A stretch of 64,000 bases of DNA from NCBI GenBank assembly GCA_030549495.1, contig JAUIRK010000185.1, positions 372,001 to 436,000 on the forward strand, written 5' to 3'. Shown in pieces: positions 35,354 through 46,800 of this stretch (position 1 is its first letter; each line of letters begins with the position of its first letter). The notes under the pieces were generated by a model. It saw only the letters and a list, made by a program, of their open reading frames with translations, ran no database searches and was not told where the DNA came from. The position numbers were made by a program, and so were the translations under genes. Origin of the DNA: Nectonema munidae. Taxonomy: Eukaryota > Nematomorpha > Nectonematoida > Nectonematidae.

Positions 35354-36076
35354 ATGGACGACAAATTAAGTAAGAAAAGAAAAAAGATGGATTCTTGTTG
35401 GATTCCAGAAAAATATATGAAGAAAGTACATTTTTATAAGTTTGTATACAACATCAAAATTTATGAAGACGAAATTGAAAATTATTTCAATTTATTAGAT
35501 GATTTTGTTGTTTTGAATTACATATGCAAAGATATATGCTACATAACATCAGACAAATATTTATTAGCTATGATCTTCTTTTATTTCAAAAGATCTAAGC
35601 TTAAAAGAAAACACTACAACCGAAAAAATTTCTTCTTAGCTATGTTTCTAGCTTGTTCAATGGAAGAAGATTATTGTGATTACAAATTTGACATATATCC
35701 ATGGTGTCTTGGTTCTAATTACTTTAACTATTTAGATTTGTTTAAAATGGAATATATTAAGTTTTTCACAAAATTGGAGTATAGAGGATTTGTTCCTGAA
35801 CATTACTTGAGAGAACTTATGCACCAATTTCCCCATTGGATTTGGAATCGAGAAAGAAAGCATTCCCATGGTGTTATCATTTCAAAAAAATCTAGAGCTG
35901 GATATTACGATCCTTCTGGTCCCTCTACATCACCTAATAATTGTTCATTTTGTAAAAAAGATAGTAAGTTAAAATTCATTCAAGATTTCACACCTATTTT
36001 TGATATTCAATCTAACAACGATATAAATGAAGAAGAAGATGAATACCACGATTTTATAATTGATGAAGAATTATAG
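35354..36076 (+). CDS. Spdy: Speedy/RINGO family cell-cycle regulator (CDK activator), intronless
   Basis: 240 aa, complete. The core Speedy/RINGO domain spans about residues 43-175: NYFNLLDDFVVLNYICKD, SDKYLLAMIFFYFKRSKL, NFFLAMFLACSMEED, YPWCLGSN, LEYRGFVPEHYLRELM and WIWNRERKHSHG, all in canonical order. Known of the family: Speedy proteins bind and activate CDK1/CDK2 without being cyclins, controlling meiotic maturation and S-phase or DNA-damage responses, and SPDYA also tethers telomeres in meiosis. The N-terminus is basic (KLSKKRKKMD), a possible nuclear signal; the C-terminus has CSFCKK and an acidic tail (NEEEDEYHD...IIDEEL). The start is the first Met after an in-frame AT-rich region. 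Poly(A) signal AATAAA at 36128. Lack of introns suggests a retrogene or a compact gene; the frame is intact, so it is probably functional. Confidence 0.93.
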   Translation: MDDKLSKKRKKMDSCWIPEKYMKKVHFYKFVYNIKIYEDEIENYFNLLDDFVVLNYICKDICYITSDKYLLAMIFFYFKRSKLKRKHYNRKNFFLAMFLACSMEEDYCDYKFDIYPWCLGSNYFNYLDLFKMEYIKFFTKLEYRGFVPEHYLRELMHQFPHWIWNRERKHSHGVIISKKSRAGYYDPSGPSTSPNNCSFCKKDSKLKFIQDFTPIFDIQSNNDINEEEDEYHDFIIDEEL

Positions 36077-36127
36077 TGGGTCTATGATAAAATTCTTCCT
36101 TCAAAATATATACAAAAATAATATTAA

Positions 36128-36133
36128 AATAAA
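36128..36133 (+). terminator. Candidate poly(A) signal of the Speedy gene
   Basis: AATAAA 52 bases past the Speedy stop codon, in T/A-rich sequence with a downstream GTG-containing stretch. Implies a very short 3' UTR. Confidence 0.5.
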
Positions 36134-36655
36134 TTTAATATTGTGATATTTTAAAATAAAATTTTTATATCAATATATAATTATTTTGATTCAATCTTTA
36201 TATTAGAATTATTGAAAACTTGATAATTACAAGCAAATATTAGTTTTAATGGGGAATTTTTTCGATCCTTATTCTGAAGTTCTTTATTTTTAAATGAATT
36301 TTATTTAGCATTATAAACTTTTTTTTATCTTTCTATTTACTATTTAAGCTAATTAGCAATCGTTTCGCATCCGTATGAATGACCTTATAGTTTAGCCATT
36401 GAGAGAGGTGTGTACAATTTTTAGCACAAGTTATTCAAAATTATTTGTTTTCTGTTAGAATAAAAGTTTTAATTGGTACTTGAATTTTATTACAGTTTAT
36501 TCTTAAAAAAAATTCGTGTAACTAACTAACAAATAATCAAACTAACTAAGAAACTAAGATGAAGCTCAATTTTTAAATAGGTTATCTAATTTTGTTCTTG
36601 CAGAAGTTTACTGATCTAAAATGGTATTTACATATTTTTGTCACAGTCTTTTAGG

Positions 36656-38150
36656 ACAGGGGTGTACAGAAAATTTAGAGTGTGCTGTGAGAATTAAAAA
36701 GAAAAAAATTTGTTAAAGACAAAATTATATGTGTTGATGCATCAATACGTGAGCACTTTATTGTTAATTTAATTCATATATAATGGTAGTGTTATTTCTA
36801 AATGAGTAATGACTTGGTTGTCATAGGAAATTTTATTGCGATTGTAATATACTAAGCTCAATATAAAAAATTTGAACCCTTTTGAGATAGAATATAGGAA
36901 TATTTTGAATAAATAGTCTACATTTTTGTTACGCCTCACTCATCTTCTAAAAGGAAGATATTACATCTTCTAACGCATCTTCTTATTAATAAAAAAACAA
37001 GCTTTTCTCATTAGTATTCGCCTAAGTAAGTATGTTTAATTGTTGGTAAAATAAATGTAAAAATGCTTGAAACTTTTGATAAAGAAAAATAATTCTTGAA
37101 TAAACTTACTAACGCTTCTCATCTGTTCAATTTTTAATTATAGGAAGATTAGAGTAATAAATCCCAAGTTTTTATGATTAGTGGTCCATGAGATTTTTAA
37201 CTTTTTTTAGCGGGTTTACAATGAAATTAGTTTGAGAAACCATAACTGTTTAGATTTTTAAATTTTAATATCCAAATCTTGAATATCTAAAAATATTTTT
37301 GCCAAAATTGAGACATGATTTAAGGTTTAATTATTCGTTTATATGTTGTATAATCCACATTTTTTTCAATTTTATATAAAATTGTGTCTACTATTTTGTA
37401 AATTGTTTCTTACTATTAAAAATCAAAATTTAGTTAAATCGCGTAAACCCTAATTTTTGTTCAGGAGAAAAACATGCTTGCTTCACTTTAATTACTTTCA
37501 AATTTTGAGCACGTTAAGCAGATCTTCGATATGAACGAATTGAATAACATTCAGACCCTACTAATTAACCAACTATGAGATAAAGTGCTATAAACAATAT
37601 TTTCTTTAAATAAATACATAATTGTTAAAAATATATTTTCATGTTGAAAGCTCAAGTAGTTAAAAAGAAATTTATTCAATAAATTTGATAGATTATTTGC
37701 GTTAAGTTTCTAATAAAATACAAGTTTGGAAATTAATACTGTTATTAATTTCCAAGAATTATAAAAAAAAATGATGTCAATCAAGTGCGTCTGCTTACTT
37801 TCTTTTGCTCAAAATATCCATTTTTAAGCACACAGACAAATTATCTCCAATGGGAAATCTTGATCTGATCTTGTTTTTAATTTTAGTAAGAACGAAAAGT
37901 GCTATTTGGCATAGTTATGTTGTATCAAAGATAGCAAAATATTGACTGCTTTCTTAGGCAAAAATGGATATTCAAGAGTCACCTTCAACCGAAAAGATCA
38001 AAGTCATTTTTGTTTAAGCTGAATTTTCATAACCAGATTAAATGTCAATTCATCTAAGGCTTGCTCTTCTTGTCCGGCGAGATCAGTCAATTCAGCAATA
38101 CAGCTCCAAATACGATTATAATTTCAAATTTTTTAATTAAAAAGTATTTA
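36656..38150 (-). pseudogene. hAT (ZBED5-like) transposon remnant
   Basis: The left border CAGGGGTGTACAGAAAAT (36656) is a hAT-type terminus. On the minus strand at about 38100-37800 are IWSCIAELTDL, DELTFNLVMKIQ, then VTLEYPFLPKKAVNILLSL and HFSFLLKLKTRS. This is the hAT C-terminal dimerisation pattern (YP.LS.KALNILL.F...Y.CE.GFS.L..IK...R). Frames are broken. The N-terminal part and the second terminus were not identified. Confidence 0.6.
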
Positions 38151-40196
38151 TAGAAATATTTTATCCTGTGATTTCAAACATTTGTAGAAATTTAAAATAT
38201 CAGATTGACATTGATAGATTAAATATTTTTGGCATATCATAAATGGTTGGAAAACGTATATGAAACCCTGTTGCTTTTCCTAGATCCTCCTATTTTATCT
38301 TGACTTCATAAAATGCATGAATCTCTTCTCTGAAACAATAAGTTTAGCTAGTAAGGCTTGTTGAATAAATCATCTGCCAGATAGTGCACTCAAATGTCAT
38401 TATTCATGAGTAGAGTCGGATAAGTAACATATGTCGTCAAAATTTAATATCCAAATGATGAGTTCTTAGCAATTTACAGAGAGTTGTAAAGAAAGAATGT
38501 AAAATGGTTTCATTTTGATTGTATCAATTTAATGCAGGATGAAAAAACTTTATAGGATTGCTGAAGAATCATACAGTGTGTGGATATCATGTTTTGAACT
38601 TCTTTCTTAAAACGAGTCAGACCCAAAGGTGGTAGTCATTGAGGCAACACCTTCTGTGCATATGCACAAGCTGCCTTTGTGGCATTGGATCACATAGAAG
38701 AAAATCAATCATTTCTTTTCCTGCAGAATCGTACGTAAACTTAAATTTATGAATAATTGGCTCTATCGATGCTTTGATTGGAGTGTATTCATAAAACGTA
38801 ACACCAACCCTAACACTAGCCATTGCGATTTTATATCAACCTATATTCTCTTTCTGTATTTCTATGTTAATTGACAAAAGTCACGGATGACAAAATGTCC
38901 TCTGAATAAAGTGCCAGTGACAAAAGTCAGCTCAGAAAATGAAATCGAAAATTTGCAAAAAAGCTCTTTACGAGCCCATCATAAAACCTGTTTCGAAAAG
39001 GCCTACGAAAACCCGTTTAAGAAAAAACTTCTTAGGAAAAACATTATAACTAACTAACTAACTAAATAATTAAAATTGGAACCTAAGGAATTCTCAAAGT
39101 GGGTTTCAACATACATCATTAAACTGATGAGATTTAATAGCAGGCGAAACCAGGATTTAACAGAGTGAACAGTTAGTGATGATCATCGAATACAAGAGAA
39201 CTTATAACTTACAATTATACCTTGTATGACTATTATAATACGTATGCCATTACTACCAGCAATATATGCGAAAAATGTGCATACCTTCGCATAAATTGAT
39301 TCGAAAACGTGATGGTGTAATCAATTCATAAGTGTAAAAAGATGATCAAAAATACCTTTGGGTGATGGTTATAATTCTTTTATTTTCCTTATATACTGTG
39401 CTGCTTTTAAAAAATGCGTTTCTTTTATTTTTTCATAGCACTCCTGAATTTATCAAACTTTTAAATTTTAAACAAATCAAAATTGGCGATAGAAATTAAA
39501 ATAAAAGTATTGAATAAGTAGAATTTTGGAAAGACAAGACATAATTCCAAAAAGGCATACATTCATTGCATACGATAATATTCAGTTAAAATATATGATT
39601 ACTTTTGAAATTGTAAAGGATCACTTATTTAGAATTGTATATTATATTTCCATTTCCAATGAAAAGTTTTAAAATTCAATATAACCTTTTCAAGTCCAAG
39701 TACTTCATTTTCAATTAAATTAGTCTAAAAAATTTATTTTGATAAAGCATTAAGAATTAGATTTAAAAAGAGTCATTAAGATATTTCTTTAGCTAGTCAA
39801 ACCACTCAATGCAATTTGATGGAGTAGTTTCATTTGTGGAGGTTCTTGTACAACCAATTTAATATTTTTCTTAGTTTTCAGAAAGTTGTCTATGAATTGA
39901 AAACTCTATTTTTGAAAGCTTCCTCATTTGGATAGACTTATAAGAATATGGAGAAATAAACGTGTATCTTTGACCGATATTCGGCATCGTATTATCCACA
40001 TATATATAAATAACCGAGTTCTGAAATTATTTTATTCAAATCAAGACTTCTTTTAACTTACTATAAAACACACTATATTTCTGAGAATTAATGAATCTTA
40101 AAATTATTTTATCTTACTTTTATTTATGAATTAAGAGGGAAAGTGGTTAACGTAATTTTGAGTTTTATTAATGAAATCATTCATTGCCTAATATTT
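38151..40196. other. AT-rich region with repeat debris
   Basis: Holds a 68-codon minus-strand frame (38823-38617, MASVRVGVTFYEYTPIKASI...) with no recognised domain, possibly transposon-derived. Also a dispersed repeat at 39088-39215 sharing GTTAGTGATGATCATCGAAT-like sequence with 29465-29590, and a short TAAC tandem at 39048-39063. Nothing else supported. Confidence 0.4.
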
Positions 40197-40363
40197 CTAG
40201 TGAAGGATAACACTAAATCTTTTCTTGTAATTTTTGCGCATAAGAGAAAAAGTTGTCGGGCTATCTTCACCAATTTCGTTTTCAATAAAATCAATGTATT
40301 CTTGAATTGATTTAGTCTTTCTTAAATTCCACCCCATGAATAACTCTTTATCAGTATAGTAAA
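40197..40363 (-). CDS. Possible terminal exon of an unrecognised gene
   Basis: Acceptor TTTTTTAATTTGAG precedes TT TAC TAT ACT at 40363; 54 codons then run to TAG at 40199-40197. The peptide (YYTDKELFMGWNLRKTKSIQ, then EYIDFIENEIGEDSPTTFSL, RKNYKKRF) has a balanced, coding-like composition and is better than random AT-rich frames. No domain is recognised and no adjoining exon was found, so it may also be transposon-derived. Confidence 0.35.
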
Positions 40364-40659
40364 CTCAAATTAAAAAAGCCAAAAAAAAATATTTGAAAAT
40401 TATTTGTCTACATTTACATATAATATAACATATGTATATGGATATATGATGCATTTATATCTTAGTATACATGAGTGAAATTAAAGTAAAATTTTAATAA
40501 AAGATTTGCACTTGTTTACCTACCACCACACTCTGCCGCACCTCCTCTTATAAAAGTAAATTTTCAATCCATTTTTTATATTTATTTATTTTAGAAAAGA
40601 AAAAAACATTTTTTTTATATTTATTTATGTTAGAGGATAAAAATAAATAATTATTTTAA

Positions 40660-40925
40660 AACTATCTAATTAACTAATTAACCACCAAATTTACTGACTA
40701 ACTATTTAATTAACTAACTAAATTAACTAAGTGTATAACTAACTAGTTAACTGATCAAATATCTAACTATCTGCTTAACTAACTATTTACACTTTTAAGT
40801 TAGAGTTTCAATGAACTATTTAATTAGTTAAATAGATATTTCTATAGTTAAGAAGATAGTTAGTTAGGTAGTTAGTTTTCTGTTAGTTAGTTAATTAGTA
40901 AGTTAGTTAAACAGATGCTAGTTAG
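40660..40925. repeat. Degenerate TAAC/TTAG tandem repeat
   Basis: Long run of variants of AACTAACT switching midway (about 40800-40860) to TTAGTTAG orientation, so the tract is partly inverted on itself. It abuts the piggyBac homology start exactly. Similar TTAG tracts occur at 36519-36560, 39048-39063 and 46640-46800. Confidence 0.75.
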
Positions 40926-42235
40926 TTGTTTCAGAAGGGAATTCCTTTTGAAGTTGATAAAGAAGAAATGAAAGAATTCATTGGCATAAATATAATGATG
41001 TCTTATCATGTTTTGCCAGAACTACGCGATTATTTTTCTAATGATCCTGATTTGAGAATACAACCAATTGCTGAGACGATGACTAGAGATAGAATGTACG
41101 CAATCAGAAGAGCTTTGCACTTTTCTGACAACAACAAAGCGCTTGCCAGTCTGCAAAATCCTTCTTATGGCAGAGCATGGAAAATAAAACCTCTAATAGA
41201 TCATTTCAATGCTGCTTTTCAAAATGCCATGGAACCTACTTTTGAGCAAGCTATTGATGAACGAATGGTTAAATTCAAAGGGCAGAGTTTGATGAAAATA
41301 TACATGAAAGATAAACCTATTCAAAGAGGTTTCAAGCATTGGTGCAGAAATGATGCAAGAAGTGGTTATTTATTTGAATTTGACATCTATGTTGGTAGAA
41401 AATCTAGTGCAACCGAAGTTGGTTTATCTGAAAGCGTAGTCATGCAATTGACAAAATCATTGTCAAACTCAGGCTGTCATTTGTTTTTTGACAATTTCTA
41501 TACATCACCTGCTTTAGTATACCGTCTTATGACAGAGCATAAAATATTTTCATGCGGTACTGTAAGACAAAATAGAAAAGGACTCCCAAAATATCTAAAG
41601 TTGGATAAAGAATTAAAAAAGGGTGAAATCGAAGCAAGATTCTATAATGGGATGTCCTTGGTGAAATGGCTAGATACAAAAGTTGTCATGATGTTATCAA
41701 CTATTGACTCAGGAGCTGAAACAAACACGGTTTCTGTGAAGGGTAGGCAAAAGGGAAAACCAGGTAAGTCAATATTCAAGTACCTGCAATGGTTCAACGT
41801 TATAACAAGTTTATGCGAGGATCTGACCTTCTAGATCAACAAACCAGTGTTTATACATTTGATAGAAAAAGTCCTGGAAAATATTATTGCAGATCATTTT
41901 GGGATTACATCAATATGGGCATTGTAAATTTTTACATTGTTTACCAGAAAATTTAAAAAAAAGAAGTTTTCGATAAACAAGAAAAGTCTATAAAAACGCA
42001 AAAAGAGTTTAGAAGAGAATTAGCTCTTTTCCTTATTGGAAATTTTTCATCCAGAAAAAAGCAAACTCCTTCTATACAAAACCCTTACAATCCAGAAAGA
42101 CATAGAATCCATTATGCTGAGAAACATGGACGATGCAAACATTATTAATTATTAAGATTTATTAAGTGCTTAGATTGTGACGCGTATCTCTGTCTCAATA
42201 AAAATCGAAATTGCTGGGAAAAATATCATGAATAA
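40926..42235 (+). pseudogene. piggyBac transposase, 5'-truncated, frameshifted
   Basis: Open for 302 codons (40926-41834). It includes EEMKEFIGINIMMSYHVLPE, the first catalytic Asp in QAIDERMVKFKG, and the second in HLFFDNFYTSPALVYRL, plus LMTEHKIFSCGTVRQNRKG. A one-base frameshift near 41765 moves the third Asp (MRGSDLLDQQ) to another frame. Then come IQNPYNPERHRIHYAEKHGR and a Cys-rich end (IKCLDCDAYLCLNKNRNCWEKYH, stop near 42235) with a stop in between. The N-terminal domain is missing; homology starts at a TTAG tandem repeat. It is much better preserved than the 9.2-kb copy and belongs to a different, PGBD-like lineage, so it is younger. Confidence 0.9.
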
Positions 42236-42797
42236 AGAAATTTTTAAACTTACTTTTTGTGAAATTTTTTTTTCACTATCAAAAATACTTTTTATTACAT
42301 AAAAATAAAGCATCATTTATTACCTTTTTATAATTTTATACTTTAAAATAAGTATATGGAGTTATTTAAGCAAACTTTGTATAAAATTAATTAAGTTTTG
42401 ATCTTTTCAAAAAAAAAAGTACAAATACTCTATCATACTTTCCTTACCAAATAAAGTTCAACTTTTCCGACCTGGTGGGTGGGATTCCACCCAAAATTTT
42501 TAAATATTTTTTTCCTTAAATAAAAAAGGAAATTGATAAAATTATTTATAAAATATGTTTAACTAATGCCTAACAATCTACTTATAATAATTTTCCTAAA
42601 AAAAATTAAGAGATAATTTTTTAGGACTGAAAGACCAGACATAAACCGACCAAAAATTTCTTATAATTGAAAAGCATAAAAACAATACACAGTATTGAAA
42701 GTAGGTATTACACATTCAAAATTATTTGTGTAGAAACAAATTACAATTGAAAATTTTATTTTTTGTTGGTTTTTTCACAATATTTCTCAATATTCAA
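42236..42797. other. piggyBac 3' flank, non-coding
   Basis: AT-rich. A GGTGGGTGGGATTCCACCC palindrome at about 42473-42491 may belong to the subterminal region of the piggyBac element, but no TTAA-bounded end was defined. Confidence 0.35.
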
Positions 42798-42956
42798 CAG
42801 TAAAGTTGTGCATTATAATAGTACTCATTTCAGTGATTTCACGAAATTCCTAAAAATTTTAGGGAATTCATGAAGTCCCTAAGTGAAACAGTAATTTCAT
42901 GAAAAACCTAAAATTTTTAGGAATTTCACGAAATCCCTAATTCCACAACCTTACTG
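42798..42956. mobile_element. MITE with CAGTAARGTTGTG inverted termini
   Basis: Starts CAGTAAAGTTGTG and ends CACAACCTTACTG, an inverted pair with one mismatch. The interior is a nest of inverted blocks around CCTAAAAATTTTAGG, TTTCACGAAAT and GTCCCTAAG. 159 bp, no coding capacity. Flanks do not show a clear 8-bp duplication. Confidence 0.65.
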
Positions 42957-43140
42957 TAACATATACATATATATATATCGACTCTATCTTTTCATTTAAA
43001 ATGGTCAATTTAAGTGATTATTTTCTAGAATTTTCTCTCTATTTCATGCAGAATGAAATAGATAGATTTTGTCACATCTATCTGGAGGAACAGAAGTATA
43101 ATTTCTGAGGAGAAAAAGTCGGCTCTTGCATTGTAATAAA

Positions 43141-43290
43141 ACTAAGTCGCATGAGTTGAGTATAGTACACTAGATTCCTGTTTTCGATAACACAAACTTT
43201 TGAGTTCGAATCCAGCAACCTTCTTGTTCATAGTTCTACGTGAGAGCTCTAATTGCGCCTTCTCCACGAATACAGTCATGATATCTCTAT
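43141..43290 (+). repeat. tRNA-derived SINE-like sequence (second type)
   Basis: A-box-like GAGTTGAGTATAGTACACTAG at about 43153 and a perfect B box AGTTCGAATCC at 43203-43213, spaced as in a tRNA. The body downstream (CTACGTGAGAGCTCTAATTG) is non-tRNA. Stems do not pair well enough for a functional tRNA. Confidence 0.45.
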
Positions 43291-44087
43291 CTTTTTACCT
43301 TCTACCTTAAAATAGCTAGGTAGCACGGAGTCTGAATACTTTGTGTAAAAAGGTCCTCTCTATGAAACTCAAACCAGATTACAAAACATATTTCATGAAA
43401 TTCTAAGATACTTTTTGAGGAAAAGATTGACTATATGAAACTGTACCATTTTTAGTATCTAATGATAATGATAATATATATTCATAATACACAAAATAAT
43501 CCCAATAAAAATCTGTAGAGTTGTGCAACTTTTGCTAACAACGAATCATATTTAGTAAAAAATAAGTGTTATAAAAAACTACAAATTTTCAAAAAGATTG
43601 TTTGGATGGGAGTATATTTTCCAATGCCACATATATCTCTACTTGATCTCATGGTGATGACATATAAGAATATCCCTTTTTATTAACAAAATACTTACAA
43701 AAATACGTAAATTTAGTTTTGAAATGAATATTATTATTAAAATAGCCACTAATAAATTGCACATAAACCAAAATATTTCATTATCACCTAACATCTTAAT
43801 AAACGCAAGCACATAACTTGAAACAAAATGAATACTTACGTTTTAAGAAATTCGGAAAAGTTGAAATTTTCATAAAAATAAAAATATTTTTGTAAAATGA
43901 CGTTAGAAAATGAATATTAATTGCATACAAAAGAAATGAACGAGATTAGTAAAGAGATAAATTTTGTGGTTTATCAAATATATAGGATCGTGTGACAGTA
44001 CGCTTAATTGTTATTATTCAACTATCTACAATCTAATTCATCATAATTACTTACAAAATTTTTATTATTATACTCTGTTCTTACCTA

Positions 44088-44222
44088 CCATCACCATCAT
44101 CATCATTTTCATCATCATCATCATCCTCAACATCAGCATCATTCATCTCATCATAATCATCATCCTCAACATCAGCATCTTTCATCTCATCATAATCATC
44201 ATCATCATCAGTTCATCATCCT
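44088..44222 (+). repeat. ATC trinucleotide array with an internal tandem duplication
   Basis: Runs of CATCATCAT, with the segment ATCCTCAACATCAGCATC plus CATCTCATCATAATCATC present twice in tandem (about 44130-44165 and 44166-44200), one base changed. An open frame across it is an artefact of the repeat. Confidence 0.8.
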
Positions 44223-46639
44223 CCTCCTCATTCGTTCTATAACCAAGAAAATTGAACATGTGATACTAATTTTTACCTTCTATAAATATGCATTTAAATG
44301 AGTTATACTCTTTATAGTTTTTTTAATCAATCTCGTGTTTTTTTTTGTTATAATTCCGAATGATGCTAATAAAAATAGAGCAAATTTAGCTTAAATTTAT
44401 TCAAAATTAATAAAATTTAAATTTTAGAAATCAACTATTTTTTATAGATAAAATGTGTAATGTTTGGCCAATATTTTCAACAATTATTTTACACTTAAAA
44501 GTTTGGTTACATCTCTTCTTAAATATCAGTCTTATCCATGTACGTCTAATCATTTTTATTGAATATTTGTCACTATTTAAGTCAATATATATTAAAAATT
44601 AAGTTTTAAATATTTGGGGTCCAAATTGAAGAAATTTAGTTAGATCAAGTTGAAATAATTAAAATTCAAATTTATAATATTGCCTCTCGCTATGTTTGAA
44701 AGGGTATGAAAACTTAAAAATCGGTCATGTTATTTCAATTTATATCAAAGAAATGAGGTTAAATTAGGGAAACATAAATGCGAATAAAGATGCATAGAAA
44801 CGTCATTATTTTTGTATTTATTTAAAATATTATCAAAAATATTTTAAAATTTAAGCTATATAAAAATAAATGATATTTTTACCTGTTTATTTTCAATAAA
44901 ATGAAAGTAAAACTCGAGAAAAGTTCAGAAAGCTATTTACATAATCAGACAAATTGCGGAAACTTATTCCATTAAAAATTTTCTATCTTAGAAAAAAGTA
45001 GCACCGTTGTCGAAGAATAAACAAAAAACAAAGCAGAACTTTGAATCTTTACTTTTCAAAGAAAGGAGAAAATATATTTCTATGAATGCTGCTTATTCAC
45101 GTGATTTATGAACAATATGCCGATTGGTTGAAAAGGAACCGCTATTCATAATTGTCATGACAAATAGCATTGTTGCTATCAATATCGTCATTATCTTCGT
45201 CATCATCATGATCAACTTTCATCATCATCATAATCATGATATCTTTTTCTTAGAGGGTAATACCTGTGATAACGGAAAGCATAGAGACTATGTGTCGCAA
45301 TATTTCTAATGTCAGGAAAATTAAAAATAAGTGACACACTATGACAGTGTTGTATAGTAGTTACAATGTTGCAAGAGAAACTCTGTCATCTTTTTCATTG
45401 TTTTTTCATGAAAGTAGCAAGGTGAGAATGGGGATGATGATTTGTTTGGTAATCACTACAATTTCCAACTTCATCATCTTCATATTATCCTTCCTTTTTT
45501 CACTATTACTTTGCATTTAGGCGATCATGCACTTTGTTAACTTTTTTAACCACTATGCCTATATATATGAAACAATGCAATTGTCTGTATATTTTTAATT
45601 AAGGTTGAAAGGTTAGCACAAGTAACAAAAGTTATGATGATGAGCTGGGTGAATAATGCTGATATTCAGAGTTGAGGGATGATGAGTTTGATATAACGTA
45701 TATATTATACACGATATGTCTAATGTTTATATACATATAGTATAGATAGGAGTGGTTATATATAATGAATATTATTTATGTTAATAGAGCAAGTTCAACT
45801 ACTTTTACTCGTTGAATTCGAGACAAGAAAACTTGCCCGATATATGTTTTATTCTGTATAGAAGTTATGCACACACACATATATATATATACGCTAGCTC
45901 GTGGAACAAAACAGCAAAGTTCACTTGGAAAAACTTTTACTTTAGTGAATACGCAATAGAAAATACAAATTGGAGGTCACTTTTTTTGATCCATTTTTAA
46001 CTCGTTTTAGATCCGTTAAACACCACTGCCTCTTTAGAATTTTGATCATCAAAAGATTAAACAAAGTTATTAGAAAAAATATACAACTAACGTTTATTAT
46101 TAATTGAGAAATTGAGTCCATCACTCTTCCTAAATTAACTAATTGATTTAATCGTAGACTTACTCTAAAAAACATCTAAAGAAAGAAAAGAACAACATGG
46201 TAATATAAATATTCAAATAAAGTTAAATAGGAGACTTTTAGAATTTTTCACAATTTCAAATAAAACTAGAAAGGAATAGCTTGAATCCTAAAGTTATTAA
46301 ATAAAATAACACAAAATATGAAACCTACAAAACATATTTAAAGATTTCTCAATTCACGTGCACATTGTAGGTGTTGGCGACAAAAAAGAAGGGTGGTCGA
46401 GATTAAATAATTAAAATACTAAACTTTTTTTTATCACTACTAAGTTTGAATTGGAAAAAAATTCTATAGGGGAGACTAATACCCCCATTGCTTTTTTTCC
46501 ATTATCGACGAACCTGATTGTATCAAACGGTATGTTATATACAAAATTTGTCAATCTTTAAATAGTACTCAAAGCAGTAATAAATCAAAGAAGTGACACA
46601 ATTAAATAGTTATCAAATGAGTGACAAATCAAATCTTAG

Positions 46640-46800
46640 TTACTTTATTCATTAGTTAGTTGGTTAGTTAATTTTTTTAGTTAGTTAGTGAGGTAATTAG
46701 TTGATTAGTTCGTTGTTAGTCAGGAATTGTTTTCATTCGTTTTTCAATTAGTTAGTGAGCTGGTTAGTTTTCAAGATAGTTTATGTGGTTAGTTAGTTAT
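46640..46800 (+). repeat. Degenerate TTAG tandem repeat
   Basis: Many variants of TTAGTTAG with interruptions (GGTTAG, GATTAG, GAGGTAATTAG). Same family as 40660-40925. Confidence 0.65.

Noticed and set aside
38617-38823. 68-codon minus-strand frame MASVRVGVTFYEYTPIKASI...
   Set aside because: Slightly coding-like, but no domain is recognised and it sits beside hAT debris; probably decayed transposon.
40660-40925. TTAG/TAAC tract as interstitial telomere repeat
   Set aside because: The unit is mainly the 4-mer TTAG with many variants, not TTAGG or TTAGGG; treated as a simple tandem repeat.
43203-43213. B box AGTTCGAATCC suggesting a tRNA gene
   Set aside because: Acceptor and anticodon stems do not pair; recorded as a SINE-like sequence instead.
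43964-44242. 92-codon Ile/Ser-rich frame
   Set aside because: Produced by an ATC/TCA trinucleotide array.
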